This document shows, in pieces, positions 39,601 through 51,135 of a stretch of DNA of 64,000 bases. Numbering within the stretch: position 1 is the stretch's first letter; every line of letters begins with the position of its first letter. The stretch is from Humulus lupulus (lineage: Eukaryota > Streptophyta > Magnoliopsida > Rosales > Cannabaceae). Below the pieces are notes generated by a model. It was not told the DNA's origin. It searched no databases and worked only from the letters and a program-made list of their open reading frames with translations. The stretch is taken from positions 218,512,448 through 218,576,447 of the forward strand of contig NC_084796.1 in the NCBI RefSeq assembly GCF_963169125.1, given 5' to 3'. The translations under genes were made by a program, and so were the position numbers.

Positions 39601-42600
39601 TTCATCCAGCTGCCTTCGCTTTTGCTGCTTCGGGGGAAAGCTTTTGTCTATATTCAATGCGTGGCTTGCTACATTAGGGCTTATTCCCACCATGTCAGAG
39701 TGTGACCACGCGAAGACATCCTGGTTTTTCTTCAGAAAGCAAATTAATTGCTATTTTGATTCGTCTTGGAGGTGTTTCCCGACCTTCACTTTCTTTGAGG
39801 GATCAGCTTCCTCGAGCTGAACCTCTTCGAGCTCTTCCAAAGGTTGGAGGTCGACCTTCTCCTCAATCCTTGGATCGATCTCCTCATCAATTTTTAAAAC
39901 TGTCCCATCTTTATTCTGTATGACAACGAGTGCTTGCGCGCTTGTTTGTTTCTTTCCCCTTAAGGAAATGTTGTAGCACTCCCTTCCTGCCAATTGATCT
40001 CCTTTCAATGTTCCGACCCCGCTTGGAGTTGGGAACTTAAGGGCTAGATGTCTTACAGATGAAACTGCCCCCAGCCCGACCAGGGCGGGTCTCCCGAGCA
40101 GTACATTGTAGGCAGATGGTAACTCTACCACCACGAACTCCATTATCTTGGTTACCGAGACTGGATAGTCTCCCAAGGTCACAGGGAGTTCAATGGACCC
40201 CATACAGGCGGTTCCTTCTCCAGAAAAGCCGTACAAAGTGGTTGCACAAGCCTTCAGGTCGTGAAGGGAGAGTCCCATTTTCTCTAGTGTCGCTTTATAA
40301 AGAATGTTAACTGAGCTCCCATTGTCTATGAGAACTCGGCGCACTCTTTTGTTGGCAAGTTGTAGGGTGATGATGAGTGGATCATGATGAGGGAACTGGA
40401 CATGGGAGGCATCCTCCTCGGTGAAGGTTATAGGCTGAGTCTCAACCCTTTGGCTTTTTGGTGCCCTTGGTTCAGGTTCGTATGGAGATCCGTCCCCTGT
40501 CTTCAGCTCATTCACATATCATTTTTGAGCATTTCTGCCCCCTCCTGCGAGATGAGGACCTCCCGAGATGGTTATTACGTCCTCTCCATCTATCGGCGGA
40601 GGCCTGTCTTCATCCCGAGATCGGGAGTTATTATTCTGCGATGCCGGAAGCGCGGCTACTCTCTGGCTGGCAGTAGCCTGTCCAGTATTCTGGTTTTTGA
40701 CATACTGCCGGAAATAACCTCTCGAGATCAATCCTTCGATCTCGTCCTTCAGCTGTCGGCACTCATCAGTTGCGTGGCCGGTGTCCCTATGAAATCGACA
40801 ATACTTGCTGGAGTCCCTCTTGGACTTTTGATTCCTCATAGGGTCCGGACGCCTGAAGGGGACCTGGTTTTCATTAGCCAGGTATATGTTTTCCCGAGAC
40901 TCGTTGAGCTCGGTATGCACTTTATATACGGAGAAATACCTTTCTCCTTTTTTCTTCTTTCCTCCATCAGCCTCGGGATTATTTCCCTCGCTCTTTTTCC
41001 TCTTGGAAGGATTCTCCGAGGCTGGCTGTGTAACTGCTGGGTCAACCGAGGTTGAGGCGGAGTTAATGTTTATCGTTGTAGTTTCGGTCTACGAGGTCGC
41101 CTTGAGTGTTGACCTCGCCTCCTCTACATTGACAAATTTCTGCGCCCGTCTGTTAAACTCGGTTATCGACCTCATCGGTTTCCCTTGCATGTCATCCCAA
41201 AGGGCACTCCTGGGTAAAACACCAGCTCGGATGGCCATCAAGTGCCCGCTGTCATCCACGTCACGAGCTCGGGCGACCTCTAGATTAAATCTTGTCAGGT
41301 AGCTCTTCAGTGTTTCGCCCGGTTGTTGTCGGACGTTAGTCAAAGTGGATGCTTCGGGTCTGACTCCCATCATAGCTCGGAACTGCTTCTTGAAGTCTCT
41401 AGACAATTGATCCCACGAAGTTATAGAATGTCTCTTGTACTTCTCGAACCAACTCTTGGCAGGTCCGGCCAATGATGTCGGAAACAACATACATCTAAGC
41501 TCGTAACCCACGTTACTAGCTCTCATGATAGTGTTGAATGTACTCAGGTGGCTGCATGGGTCGGTTTTTCCTTCAAACGTTGGGACGTGAGGAATCCGGA
41601 ACCCTTGGGGGAACTGAGTGTTAGAAATATTGGGAGCAAACGGCTCGAGCTCCTCATCAGAGTCCTCATATCGACTGTTTCCTCATTCATTCTTCAAAAG
41701 CCTAAAGGCTTTTTCGAGCTGATCGATCCTTTCTTGTACTGGGTCCTTAGGCGGTGTTTGGAATTGACAGTCGTTAATTGCGATCCCAGGCTCGCGTCTC
41801 CGTGAGGGATCTCTACGCCCGTTCAGATGATTCCTAAGATCCGGGTTTGTCTGAACTCCCTTTCCCCTGCTCTGATTCAGATGATTGCGCAGGTCGGGAT
41901 GGCTCTTGTGATTTCCAGTATTTTTACGACCCCGGTCGTGTTTACTGACACACCTAGTTTCTCCGGACTCATCACTGGTGAAACTCATCGATCGGTCATT
42001 TCGTGGTGGATCCTTTCTACGTCGCCTCGTCTCTGCAGTGCGAGATCGGGACGTCTGACTTCTCTCGGATGGCGCGCCTTTCCGCCCCTGGAACGTCTCC
42101 CTGTTTCCTTGTCTTTCCCCTGTACGCCCTTGATCCTGATCTCGACCAGGTTGAGCGTTTCTGCGGGGAGGTGAAGGATATCTTATGGGAGACGGAGGAA
42201 ACCGTATAGGTGACGGTGGTTGTCTTCCTTGCCTCGGCCTGGAGGGTCCAGAATTTGCCCGAGACGGGCCAGTTGCGTTCGGTGCACTACCAGGAACCTG
42301 AGTCCGAGCCTCGGCAGGAGCTCGGTTGTTCTCAGTTCCTGCAGGCACTCCCACAGGTGGATTAGGCGGGACCCGAGCTCGGGTACTCCTCTGAGGCCTA
42401 GAAGGAGCAGATGGCTCTGTTGGTGCTGGAGGTTGTGCTGGCCTCCTTGTGGCAGCATTTTTTCATGGACGTCCACGGGGCCTCCGGGGAGGAACGTGCA
42501 CGTCCCTTGGAGGAGGGACTTGGTCTTCACGCGGAAGCGGGGGCTGAGCCACCTGCGCCTCCGCGGCTATCCTAGTCAACTCCTCGTTACGTTTGTTGGC

Positions 42601-42816
42601 ATCTGCCAGCAGCTGTTTCAGCTACCGATTCTCCAATTCTACAATAGGGACATAACGCTCAGGGTAATAGTACATGTCCTCATCCCTTGGTTGTGGAGGT
42701 GGTCCCCGGGAATCAGAGGACCCACTCCTTTCTTCAGCGTCCGGGTTCTCCATTGGTTGTTTTCCAGGACGCCTTGGGTAATTTCCTTCAGGAGTGTTCT
42801 GATTGTTTGAAGCCAT
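36619..42816 (-). pseudogene. gag-pol polyprotein of Tat element 2, seven stops, one frame
   Basis: One minus-strand frame of about 2,066 codons with no frameshift. The N-terminus is disordered (MASNNQNTPEGNYPRR). Then come an Arg/Pro-rich stretch, a retrotrans_gag-like domain (41526-41100), a knuckle-like CRFHRDTGHATDEC, protease (DNGSSVNILY), RT with intact YVDD (about 39165-39176), RNase H, a second RNase H (YVDGSSNENGAGAGVILI), and integrase HHCC plus core. The second core Asp is Gly (VSGNGTQF at 37273-37275), while the final Glu (GQVEAVNKT) is present. Stops at 42622, 42463, 41683, 41089, 40519, 39751 and 38410 are all TAG, TGA or TAA at places compatible with C-to-T or G-to-A changes. 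The C-terminus (RPGVYKLARL) ends at 36619. Confidence 0.93.
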
Positions 42817-42842
42817 GAATCTCTCCGGGATGGATGCTTGAG

Positions 42843-42864
42843 GCTCTCAATGAAAGCACCAAAC
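42843..42864 (-). other. Primer binding site of Tat element 2
   Basis: On the minus strand GTTTGGTGCTTTCATTGAGA follows the 5' LTR directly. It is the same site as in element 1 apart from one or two bases. The tRNA is unidentified. Confidence 0.65.
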
Positions 42865-43659
42865 TGTTGACGCCATTTTTCGTCAACAGATAAAAGAAGA
42901 GAGCACGTAAACAATTTAAGACAATGGCCAAAAATAAACAAACGAATCAAACACGGTTTTTTACGTGGTTCAGCAGTTAAATCTGCCTAGTCCACGAGTC
43001 TCTGTTATTAATCTCAAGATTATTTCTGAACAATTCTTTAGCATGAATTCTCCAGAGTTTTCTCTTAAGGATCAGAATTTCGGTCCATTACAATGGTGCA
43101 TGGCTTCTCTATTTATAGAGAAGGATGCAGAATACTATCCCACATATTTTGGGTAGTTACTCTTTTGTGAATAAAAATAAATGGCTTTAAATGTCAATTA
43201 TCAGATATATAAGGAAACGTCCCCCATAGATCAGGAAACGCATAACTGACTAAATAATATCCCACGATTCTTGGGGATTTATATCAATAAATGAGGATTA
43301 CATCTCATGCTTACAATACTTGTAGATATTCAAGGTGGTCATAGCGTATCTCCAAGGCTTCAGCATCTCAGGTTTCACGTCATTGTGCGAGCCACTGACA
43401 TCTCCCGAGCTAACATTGCTTTCGAGATAGTACATCGAGCTCAATATCCCTGGACCGAAGTTGTTCCCGAAGATGAGGAGCTCTCAGAGCCATCTTTCGA
43501 GATCGAGATCATTTCGAGGTCAGTACATTCGAGGTCATGTATCATACTTTGCAGGCTCGGTTTACAATCGTAGAGCATACCCTAACCCTCACGAGACCAT
43601 TTAATGCGAACTCAGCTTTCGAGGTCATATTTACTATGGCTCGAAATCTGGGTATAACA
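42865..43659 (-). repeat. 5' LTR of Tat element 2
   Basis: 795 bp. Its inner end holds a perfect 8-bp stem, TGTTGACG/CGTCAACA, around an 8-base loop (42865-42888), adjacent to the primer binding site. Confidence 0.94.
43109..43117 (-). promoter_or_regulatory. LTR TATA box, Tat element 2
   Basis: TATAAATAG on the minus strand, embedded in a CTTCTCTA/TAGAGAAG inverted repeat, oriented toward gag-pol. Confidence 0.55.
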
Positions 43660-43664
43660 GAATG

Positions 43665-43899
43665 TCATAAAAGAAAGACTGAAGATAAAATTTTATTCAC
43701 GGATTTGGATTCTATATCCGATCTAGGGTTTCGCCAGTACATTCAAAGCGAAAAAAGAAGAATTTACAAAGACAGAGCACGAACATCCGAAGTTGGAGAA
43801 CAAGGAGAATGATCTCAATATCAGGGATCACAATATCGAGCATCTCAATATCAAGGACAATGTGCTCTAGATGAAAGGCAACGATCTCAAGATCAAGGT
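43665..43899 (+). pseudogene. PIF/Harbinger ORF1-like gene, 3' part
   Basis: Continues the frame lost at 31036 after removal of the Tat element: KRKTEDKILFTDLDSISDLG, then YIQSEKRRIYKDRA, which has the look of the C-terminal NAM-associated helix. A Gln/Tyr-rich tail follows an in-frame TGA at about 43810. It ends at the copia insertion site (AAGGT, 43895-43899). The remainder of the host element resumes at 53641. Confidence 0.65.
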
Positions 43900-45004
43900 T
43901 GTAAAATCCTTTTTTGGCTAAACTTTAATTTAGACAAAATATTTTAATTGTTTAAGAAAAATCAGTAGCAAATCTCCTTGTTGATATTCGGTTTTATTAG
44001 CAATATTTTCAGCTGATTTTGTAATGTAAAAAGATCTCTAAATGTGAATATATTTGTTGCCATATTTATCTCAAATAATCTTTTTTTGGTAAAAATATAT
44101 TGTGCAAATATCTTGAGAATATTTTCAGGGATTATATGGGATTATGGTTATCCTGGAAATAAAGAAAGAATCGAAAATGAACATGGTCAAGAAAAATGAC
44201 CATGTTCGTTCTGCCAGATCAAACGGATTACGTTGCTGACTCATCAGTTTCCTTTTCTGTCGACTCAGAATCCATCTGGCTGGCTGTTTTCCTAAATCAA
44301 AGGAATTCGCATATTGATTTCAAAGATACCAGAAAATTATGGCCTTGGACGATTTCCCTTCCTATAAATACCTTGCCAAGGCCTTTGGATTTTTCATCTC
44401 TTCCATTTTTTTATTTGTAATTGTTATGCTATTTTGAAGAGTGTGTTTATTTGTAGAGATTAAGTTTGTTCACCTTAATCTTTGTGAGAGTGCTGAGTGT
44501 ACTTGTGGATATCTATCTAGTCCATTGTATACAGATAATGTCTATTGTGAACGTGTTCATAAGGATCTTCGGGAGAGGATTCAATCTAAGTCTCACTTCG
44601 GGAGGAAGTGAGCACTCGCTGTTCTTTGAAGGGAGTTCAAGAGAATCAGCGTTTCATCAAACCAGATTCGTAGAGAAGAGTACAACAAGATTGCGGCAAT
44701 AGTTTAAGAGGGAGTCTTACATTGTTTAAGTCAATGCTTTTGTACACTTTGTTTCTTTACTAATTGGTTTATTCTCTGGGCGTGGCCTCAAGGAGTAGGA
44801 TATCCGAAAGGGTTTCTGAACCTTGTAAAAATTCACTGTGTTCTTTAATTTTTGCACTGTTTAATTTTTGTGTTCAGTTCTGTCGTGACAAGTTCGGATT
44901 CTGTCCCGACATAATTACTTTCTGTGTAAACATCTAATTACCATTTCGCATTTTAATTAATACTTTGTTTAATTAATCTGGTAATTATTAAAAACAGAAT
45001 TTCA
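43900..45004 (+). repeat. 5' LTR of the SIRE-type copia element
   Basis: 1105 bp, TGTAAAATCC to TTTCA. Its partner is 52531-53635 with five substitutions, all transitions. Confidence 0.95.
44363..44370 (+). promoter_or_regulatory. LTR TATA box of the copia element
   Basis: TATAAATA in the sense orientation within the 5' LTR, after CCCTTCC. Confidence 0.55.
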
Positions 45005-45006
45005 GT

Positions 45007-45018
45007 TGGTATCAGAGC
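45007..45018 (+). other. Primer binding site (initiator tRNA-Met)
   Basis: TGGTATCAGAGC, the classical plant copia primer site complementary to the 3' end of tRNA-iMet, starts 2 bases after the LTR. Confidence 0.9.
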
Positions 45019-45076
45019 AGGTCACTAAACTCTTAGTGCGATCTTGTATTTTTCCGTTTGTTTTGTGCTTTGTGAA

Positions 45077-47050
45077 ATGTCTTTCTTTGCAGAAGGTGGA
45101 TCTATAACTCGTCCTCCTTTGTTGAATGATTCCAACTATCCTTATTGGAAGGTTAGGATGAGAGCCTTTATTAAATCACAAGAAGAAAAGGCATGGAGAT
45201 CAATCTTAATAGGTTGGACACCCCCTTCTGAATCTGATGATGTCACAAAGGTAAAATCTGAAATTAACTGGACTGATGCTGAAGATAAATTATCCAGTTA
45301 TAACAACAAAGCTTTACATGCTATCTTTAATGGGGTTGGTGAAGGTTACATAAAATTAATATCTTCGTGTGAATCTGCCAAAGAAGCTTGGGAAATCCTT
45401 CAAACTCAATTTGAAGGAACTGCTGATGTAAAACGTTCTAGGCTTGTTATGTTCACTACTAGATTTGAAAATCTTAGAATGACAGAGACTGAGTCTCTCA
45501 CAGAATTCTATGAAAAATTGTCTGACATAGCTAATGAATATTTTGCTTTGGGAGAAAAATTGGGAAATAATTTGTTAGTTCGAAAAATTGTTAGAGTGCT
45601 TCCTGACAGGTTTCAAACAAAGCTCACAGCAATTGAAGAAGCCAAAGATCTCGACACAATGAAAGTAGAGGAATTGATGGGTTCATTGCAAACGTTTGAA
45701 CTCAATCAACAAATTCGCCAAAAGGAAAATCCAAGTGCTCCCAAAGAAAAATCAGTTGCTCTCAAATCTTCAAAAATAAAAGATTCTGAAGAAAATGATG
45801 GTGAAGACGAAATGGCTTTGTTGACCAAAAAATTTCAAAAATACATGAAAAAGATTGGTAACAAAAAATCCTCGTTCAAATCTTCCAAAGGTAATCAATT
45901 TTCTAGACCTTTTGACAATAACAATAAAAGAGGCGTGCAATGCAGGGAATGTGAAGGATTTGGTCACATTCAATCTGAATGTGCAAACACACTGAAGAAA
46001 AACAAAAAGGTAATGACAGCTACTTGGAGTGATCAGGACTCTGAAATTAGTGAAGAGGAAGATAACGAGAATCTTGCCTTAACCTCTGTTGTTTCTGCAT
46101 TAACTCTAAATTTGCAGGATAATAAAAGGGTTGTTTGTCTAAACAATGTTGTTCAGGAAGATAATTCTGATTGTGAATCTAGTGAGTCTGATCTAGACGA
46201 GGATTCTCTGAAAGAATCATACAAAAATATGTATGATCAATGGTTAAGGGTTTGTTCTGATAATCGCTTAATGACAAGCAATAATAAATTCTTACAGGAA
46301 AAGAATGATGATCTTGTAAAAACTGTGAAGAATCTTGAAGAAAATATTATTGCAAAAGATTGTGAAATTAAGCGATTGGCAAATGAAATTAATCACATGA
46401 TTAAAGGTGTTAAAATGCTTAATCCAAATTCCAGGATTTTGGATGATGTTATTGTTGCAGGCCAAAAAGCTGGTAATTTTTCTGGCTTGGGATCTGATGG
46501 TTTCAAATCAAAAGGAAAAACCATTTTTGTGAAATCTGGAATTCATTCTGTTGCATCCACTAACCTTTCTGCAGGTACATCTCACACAATTGATTTGACA
46601 AAAAGCAAATCTGTTTCCACATCTGTTAAACAGATCAATCGGTTCATTCCAATATGTCATTTCTGTGGAGTGAAAGGACACATCCGGCCCAGATGTTTTA
46701 CTATGATGAATGTTTTCAAAAACAATTATTTAAATCATTATGGTAAAACAAAACATGTTGTGAGAAAACCTTCAAAATTTGTTTGGGTTGAAAAAGCAAG
46801 AAAAACTTGTCTTGCTGCTTTTACTTGTCATAAATCTCGTGCTTCTAATTCCTGGTATTTTGATAGTGGATGCTCTAGACATATGACAGGTGATGCAAAT
46901 ATACTCACTAATTTCAAATCTTTGAAATGTGGTGGGGTAACATTTGGTGATGGTATGTCAGGTAATATTCTTGGAAAAGGTACTCTGAGTCTTGATGGTT
47001 TACCAAAATTGAGAAATGTTTACTTGTTGAAGGACTTAAGGCTAATTTAA
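45077..47050 (+). pseudogene. gag-protease of the SIRE element, ends in a frameshift
   Basis: The start at 45077 (MSFFAEGGSITRPPLL) fits gag, although an in-frame ATG exists at 45044. A UBN2-type gag domain follows (YPYWKVRMRAFI, GEGYIKLISSCESAKEAWEI), then a CCHC knuckle CRECEGFGHIQSEC at about 45941-45982, a coiled coil, and a second knuckle CHFCGVKGHIRPRC at about 46657-46698. The copia protease begins WYFDSGCSRHMTG near 46855. A one-base loss in the TTGTTGAAGG context (about 47025-47031) shifts the frame and gives a stop at 47048. The downstream frame carries on with GLKANLISIS. Only this lesion separates gag-protease from integrase. Confidence 0.92.
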
Positions 47051-49950
47051 TTAGTATAAGTCAGATTTGTGATCAAGGCTTCACAGTAAATTTTTCACGT
47101 GATGATTGCAATGTTGTTGATCAAAATGGCATGAGTATATTGAAAGGATATAGATCCATTGATGACTGCTATACTCTTTCGCCATCTCTCACATGTCACT
47201 CGGCCATAAGTAATACCACTGATTTATGGCACGAGAAACTGGGTCATATAAATTTCAAAAATTTGAAAAAAATTGCTAGTGCAGGATTAGTTCGTGGTTT
47301 ACCCAAGTTGGGTAGAGAATCTGCAGGTAAATGTGAACCATGTCAGTTGGGGAAACAATTAAAAAACTCCCACACAACTGTCACAGGAATCAATACTTCA
47401 AAAGTTCTTGAACTTTTGCACATGGATCTTATGGGTCCCATTCAAGTTGAAAGTATCAAAGGAAAAAGGTATATCTTTGTGTGTGTTGATGATTTTTCTC
47501 GTTTTACTTGGGTTGACTTCTTAAGGGAAAAATCAGACACGTTTGATGCCTTCAAAAATCTGTGCATTAAATTGAGAGTTGAAAAAGATTGCAATATAGG
47601 CAAGATTGTGAGAATTAGAAGTGATCATGGTAAAGAATTTGAGAATACTGTTTATGATGATTTTTGTAAATCTCTAGGAATCTCTCATGAGTTCTCATCT
47701 CCCAAGACTCCAGAACAAAATGGGGTTGTTGAGAGAAAAAATAGAACCTTGCAGGAGATGGCTAGAGTAATGCTAAACAGTAAAAAACTCTCCAAACGAT
47801 TGTGGGCAGAAGCAATATTCACTGCTTGCTACACAATCAATCGAGTTTTTCTTAGGCCAGGTACTTTCAAAACTCCCTACGAAATTTGGAAAGGTAAAAA
47901 GCCCAATGTAAGTTATTTTGATGTTTTTGGATGCATATGCTATATCCTCAGAGATCGTGAGAATATTGGAAAATTTGATTCAAAAAGTGATATAGGAGTG
48001 TTTCTTGGATATTCTATGAATAGTAGAGCTTATCGTGTCTTTAACATGAGAACTCAAACTATAATGGAATCGTCCAATGTTGTTGTTGATGATTTAAAAG
48101 GTTTTTCTGAATATTCCAAAGAAGAAGAAATTGATAGGTTTATTGCAGAAAGCTCTCAGACAGAATCTCCCACGGTGAAAAAAGATGATGTTGTGCCCTC
48201 TCATACTGAATCTGTTACAACAGAAGCTGAATCTGTTCCAACATCGTCCGATCTATCAACAAAGGAAAGGCCAGAAATCATCACAGATTCAATACAGAGA
48301 GAACCCTCTGCCAGAATAAAAAAGAATCATCCTTCAGATCTCATTCTTGGTGATATTGAAGAAAGCATGGTAACAAGAAAAAGGTATGTGAATTTGGTTC
48401 AATTCGTTTGTTTTACATCCAGCTTTGAACCAAAAAATGTGAAAGAAGCCCTGAATGATGAGTCATGGATAAAAGCAATGCAAGAAGAATTGGAACAATT
48501 CACAAGAAATGAGGTATGGACTCTTGTTCCTAGACCAAATCATACAAATGTTATTGGCACCAAATGGATTTTCAAAAACAAAACTGATGAATTTGGTACA
48601 ATAATAAGAAATAAAGCTAGGTTAGTTGCTCAGGGGTATACTCAAATTGAAGGAATTGATTTTGATGAAACTTTTGCCCCTGTCGCAAGACTTGAGTCAA
48701 TAAGATTGCTGTTGGCTGTTGCCTGTGTTGTTGGATTCAAACTTTTTCAAATGGATGTTAAATCTGCATTTTTAAATGGAAATTTGAATGAGGAAGCATT
48801 TGTTGAACAACCAAAAGGATTTGAAGATCCACATAATCCTAATCACGTTTTTCAACTTAAAAAAGCTCTCTATGGTCTGAAACAGGCTCCTAGAGCTTGG
48901 TATGAAAGATTGACTCAATTCCTTGTTTCAAATGGGTATAAAAGAGGAGGAGTAGATAAAACTCTTTTCATCAAAAATGTTGATTCTGATATTGTCATTG
49001 CTCAAATCTATGTTGATGATATTGTTTTTGGCTCTACTTCTAACACTTTAGTGCAGGAATTTGTCAAACAAATGACGAATGAGTTTGAAATGAGTATGGT
49101 AGGTGAGTTAACCTATTTTCTAGGTTTCCAAGTCAAACAGTCATAAGATGGAACTTTCATCTCTCAAAGTAAATATGCAAAAAATCTGGTTAAGAAATTT
49201 GGGATGGAATCTGCCAAACACGCCAAAACACCAATGGGAACCACAGTCAAATTAACCAAGGATGAGAATGGTGTTAAGGTTGATCCAACCTTGTACAGAA
49301 GCATGATTGGAAGTCTTCTGTATCTCACAGCCAGTCGTCCTGATATAATCTACAGTGTGGGGGTTTGTGCTCGATATCAAGGAGATCCTATGGAATCACA
49401 TGTAACAGCTGTAAAGCGAATCATCCGTTATGTAAATGGCACTCAGGAATATGGAATTTGGTACTCAAAGGAAACAAACTCTAATCTTGTTTGCTTTAGT
49501 GATGCTGATTGGGCAGGCAATGCAGATGACCGAAAAAGTACAAGTGGGGGATGTTTTTATCTGGGAAACAATCTGGTTTCTTGGCATAGCAAGAAACAAA
49601 ATTCTATCTCGCTGTCTACTGTCGAGGCCGAGTACATTGCTGCTGGAAGCTGCTGTACGCAATTATTGTTGACGAAACAAATGATGACAGATTATGGGTT
49701 TAATCTTAAAACTTTGACAATTTTCTGTGATAACACTAGTGCTATTAATATCTCAAAAAATCCTGTCCAACACTCTCGCACTAAACACATTGACATTCGT
49801 CATCATTTTATTAGGGAACTCGTTGAAAATAAAACTTTGATCTTAGAATATATTGAGACTGACAAACAGATTGCAGATATTTTTACAAAAGCCCTTGATA
49901 CAGTCAGGTTTGATTCCCTCAGGAAATCCTTGGGGGTTTGTCCCAATTAA
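47051..49950 (+). pseudogene. integrase, RT and RNase H of the SIRE element, one stop
   Basis: GAG-pre-integrase (LWHEKLGHINFKNLKK, then CEPCQLGK zinc residues) precedes an integrase core with all three acidic residues in context: HMDLMGP, RSDHGKEFEN and QNGVVERKNRT. RT starts TKWIFKNKTDEFG and keeps the YVDD motif (about 49008-49019), with LYGLKQAPRAWYERL upstream. TAA at 49144-49146 falls between RT and the connection domain, and the frame then continues through RNase H (FSDADWAGNADDRKSTSGG, SLSTVEAEYIA, FCDNTSAI) to the natural end at 49950. Apart from this stop and the upstream frameshift the enzyme set looks complete. Confidence 0.93.
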
Positions 49951-50747
49951 TTTTTTTTTGTGCTGTACCTTATCCCTGTGTTTGAAAAAGTTGTGTGTTG
50001 TCTCTTTGTCCTTGCTCACAGAAAAAGTTTCAATCATTATGTCAAAATATATTTTTACTTCAGGTTAGAAATTATAGTTAATATAATTCATGCTATTTTT
50101 TCTACAAAATAAAAATTCAAAAAACAAATAGTCCCTCCAATTAATATTTCTTCAATTCAATCTGTGTTTTTGTGAGTTTTTGTTCCTCGAAAAGTATTTC
50201 AAGCTCCATCTTAGAATAGAGCTACCTACACTGTTGTGTAAATTGCTTAACCTTGAGTAAGTTGGAACTATGTAACTAACAATTATGTAGAAGATACTCT
50301 ACCACTGTTAAAAACAAGCCTTCAGTGTAGTGTGAAAGCGTCTAATTTGGTTACTCATTGAGAAAAAGGCTAACAATTGCCACATAGGGCAATGTCCCTG
50401 AAAAAGGCTAAAAATTGCCATACAGGGCAATGATCTCTGCTTTCACAATCACACACAAATGCTTGAGATATTCTGTTGGGAAACATTTGTAAGTCTCATA
50501 CACACTGATTGATTTGAGTGAAATATTTTTTGTGATTGGAATAAATGTTTTGTGATATTCTATTTTGAAAAAAATAAAAGCATGATTTATATTAAATATA
50601 TTTTCTAAACCTCATAGTAAAGATGTGTTTTGATCTAATGATTGTTTCTTTTTCCACAATGCAAGGGCACGAAGACATTGGGCACTAATCAAAATGGGAT
50701 ATTTTTTGGGTACATTCGGTTTTACTTCTTAAAATAATAAAAATAAA

Positions 50748-50778
<31 letters not shown>

Positions 50779-51135
50779 TATATATTTCTTTTTGAGGGCA
50801 ATCAAATTTGCGTGTGTCAAAAAGGGTAAGTTGTATCTTGATTGTTTTTGTCCTTATCTCATTTTTTCAAAGATCAAAAGTTTCCATTTTTGGCTTGTTT
50901 CCCAATTTGTGTCGTGCACTATTGTTGGCAGTTATTATTGAGATATTTGGTGTGTTCTTTCCTAAAGTGTTTATCATTTTTTAATTGTCAAATAAAGGAA
51001 TTAAAGATCAAATCCCTACCTTTTTCTGTCTTTATATTCGGATTTCCTTGGGCCCAATTCACAACCGTCTCCTTTCTTCTCCTTTTTTGGTCCTTTATTT
51101 TCCTTGACAGTTTTTTCTCTCATTCTCGTGCAACA
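49951..51135. other. Spacer between pol and the env-like region of the SIRE element
   Basis: Contains an (AAAT)n/(TAA)n microsatellite at about 50735-50785 and a pair of GGCTAA-AATTGCCA-AGGGCAATG repeats near 50370-50430. An open stretch from 50842 adds a hydrophobic leader in frame with the env-like start but is probably untranslated. Confidence 0.5.

Larger units (their letters stand above)
31041..43659 (-). mobile_element. Tat-lineage Ty3/gypsy LTR retrotransposon (element 2)
   Basis: LTRs of 795 bp each (31041-31835 and 42865-43659) differ at 7 positions by eye (0.9%, roughly 0.3 million years at 1.3e-8). The target duplication is GAACG (31036-31040) versus GAATG (43660-43664), one C-to-T apart. 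Layout is the same as element 1: minus-strand gag-pol 42816-36619, plus-strand spliced accessory gene 32808-35695, convergent hairpin-rich spacer, polypurine tract beside the left LTR and primer site beside the right LTR. It is inserted in the Harbinger ORF1 relic. Despite the young LTRs, gag-pol has seven stops. Confidence 0.94.

Noticed and set aside
40384..41055. Plus-strand open stretch of 223 codons over gag of Tat element 2
   Set aside because: It shadows the gag zinc-knuckle region on the minus strand. No splice signals, domain or promoter of its own.
43307..43573. Open stretches inside the LTRs of Tat element 2 (also at 31483-31749)
   Set aside because: They fall in U3/U5-like LTR sequence, exist in both LTR copies only because the LTRs are copies, and have no domain.
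44196..44702. Open stretches inside the SIRE LTRs (also at 52827-53333)
   Set aside because: LTR sequence downstream of the TATA box. No known protein and no conservation evidence.
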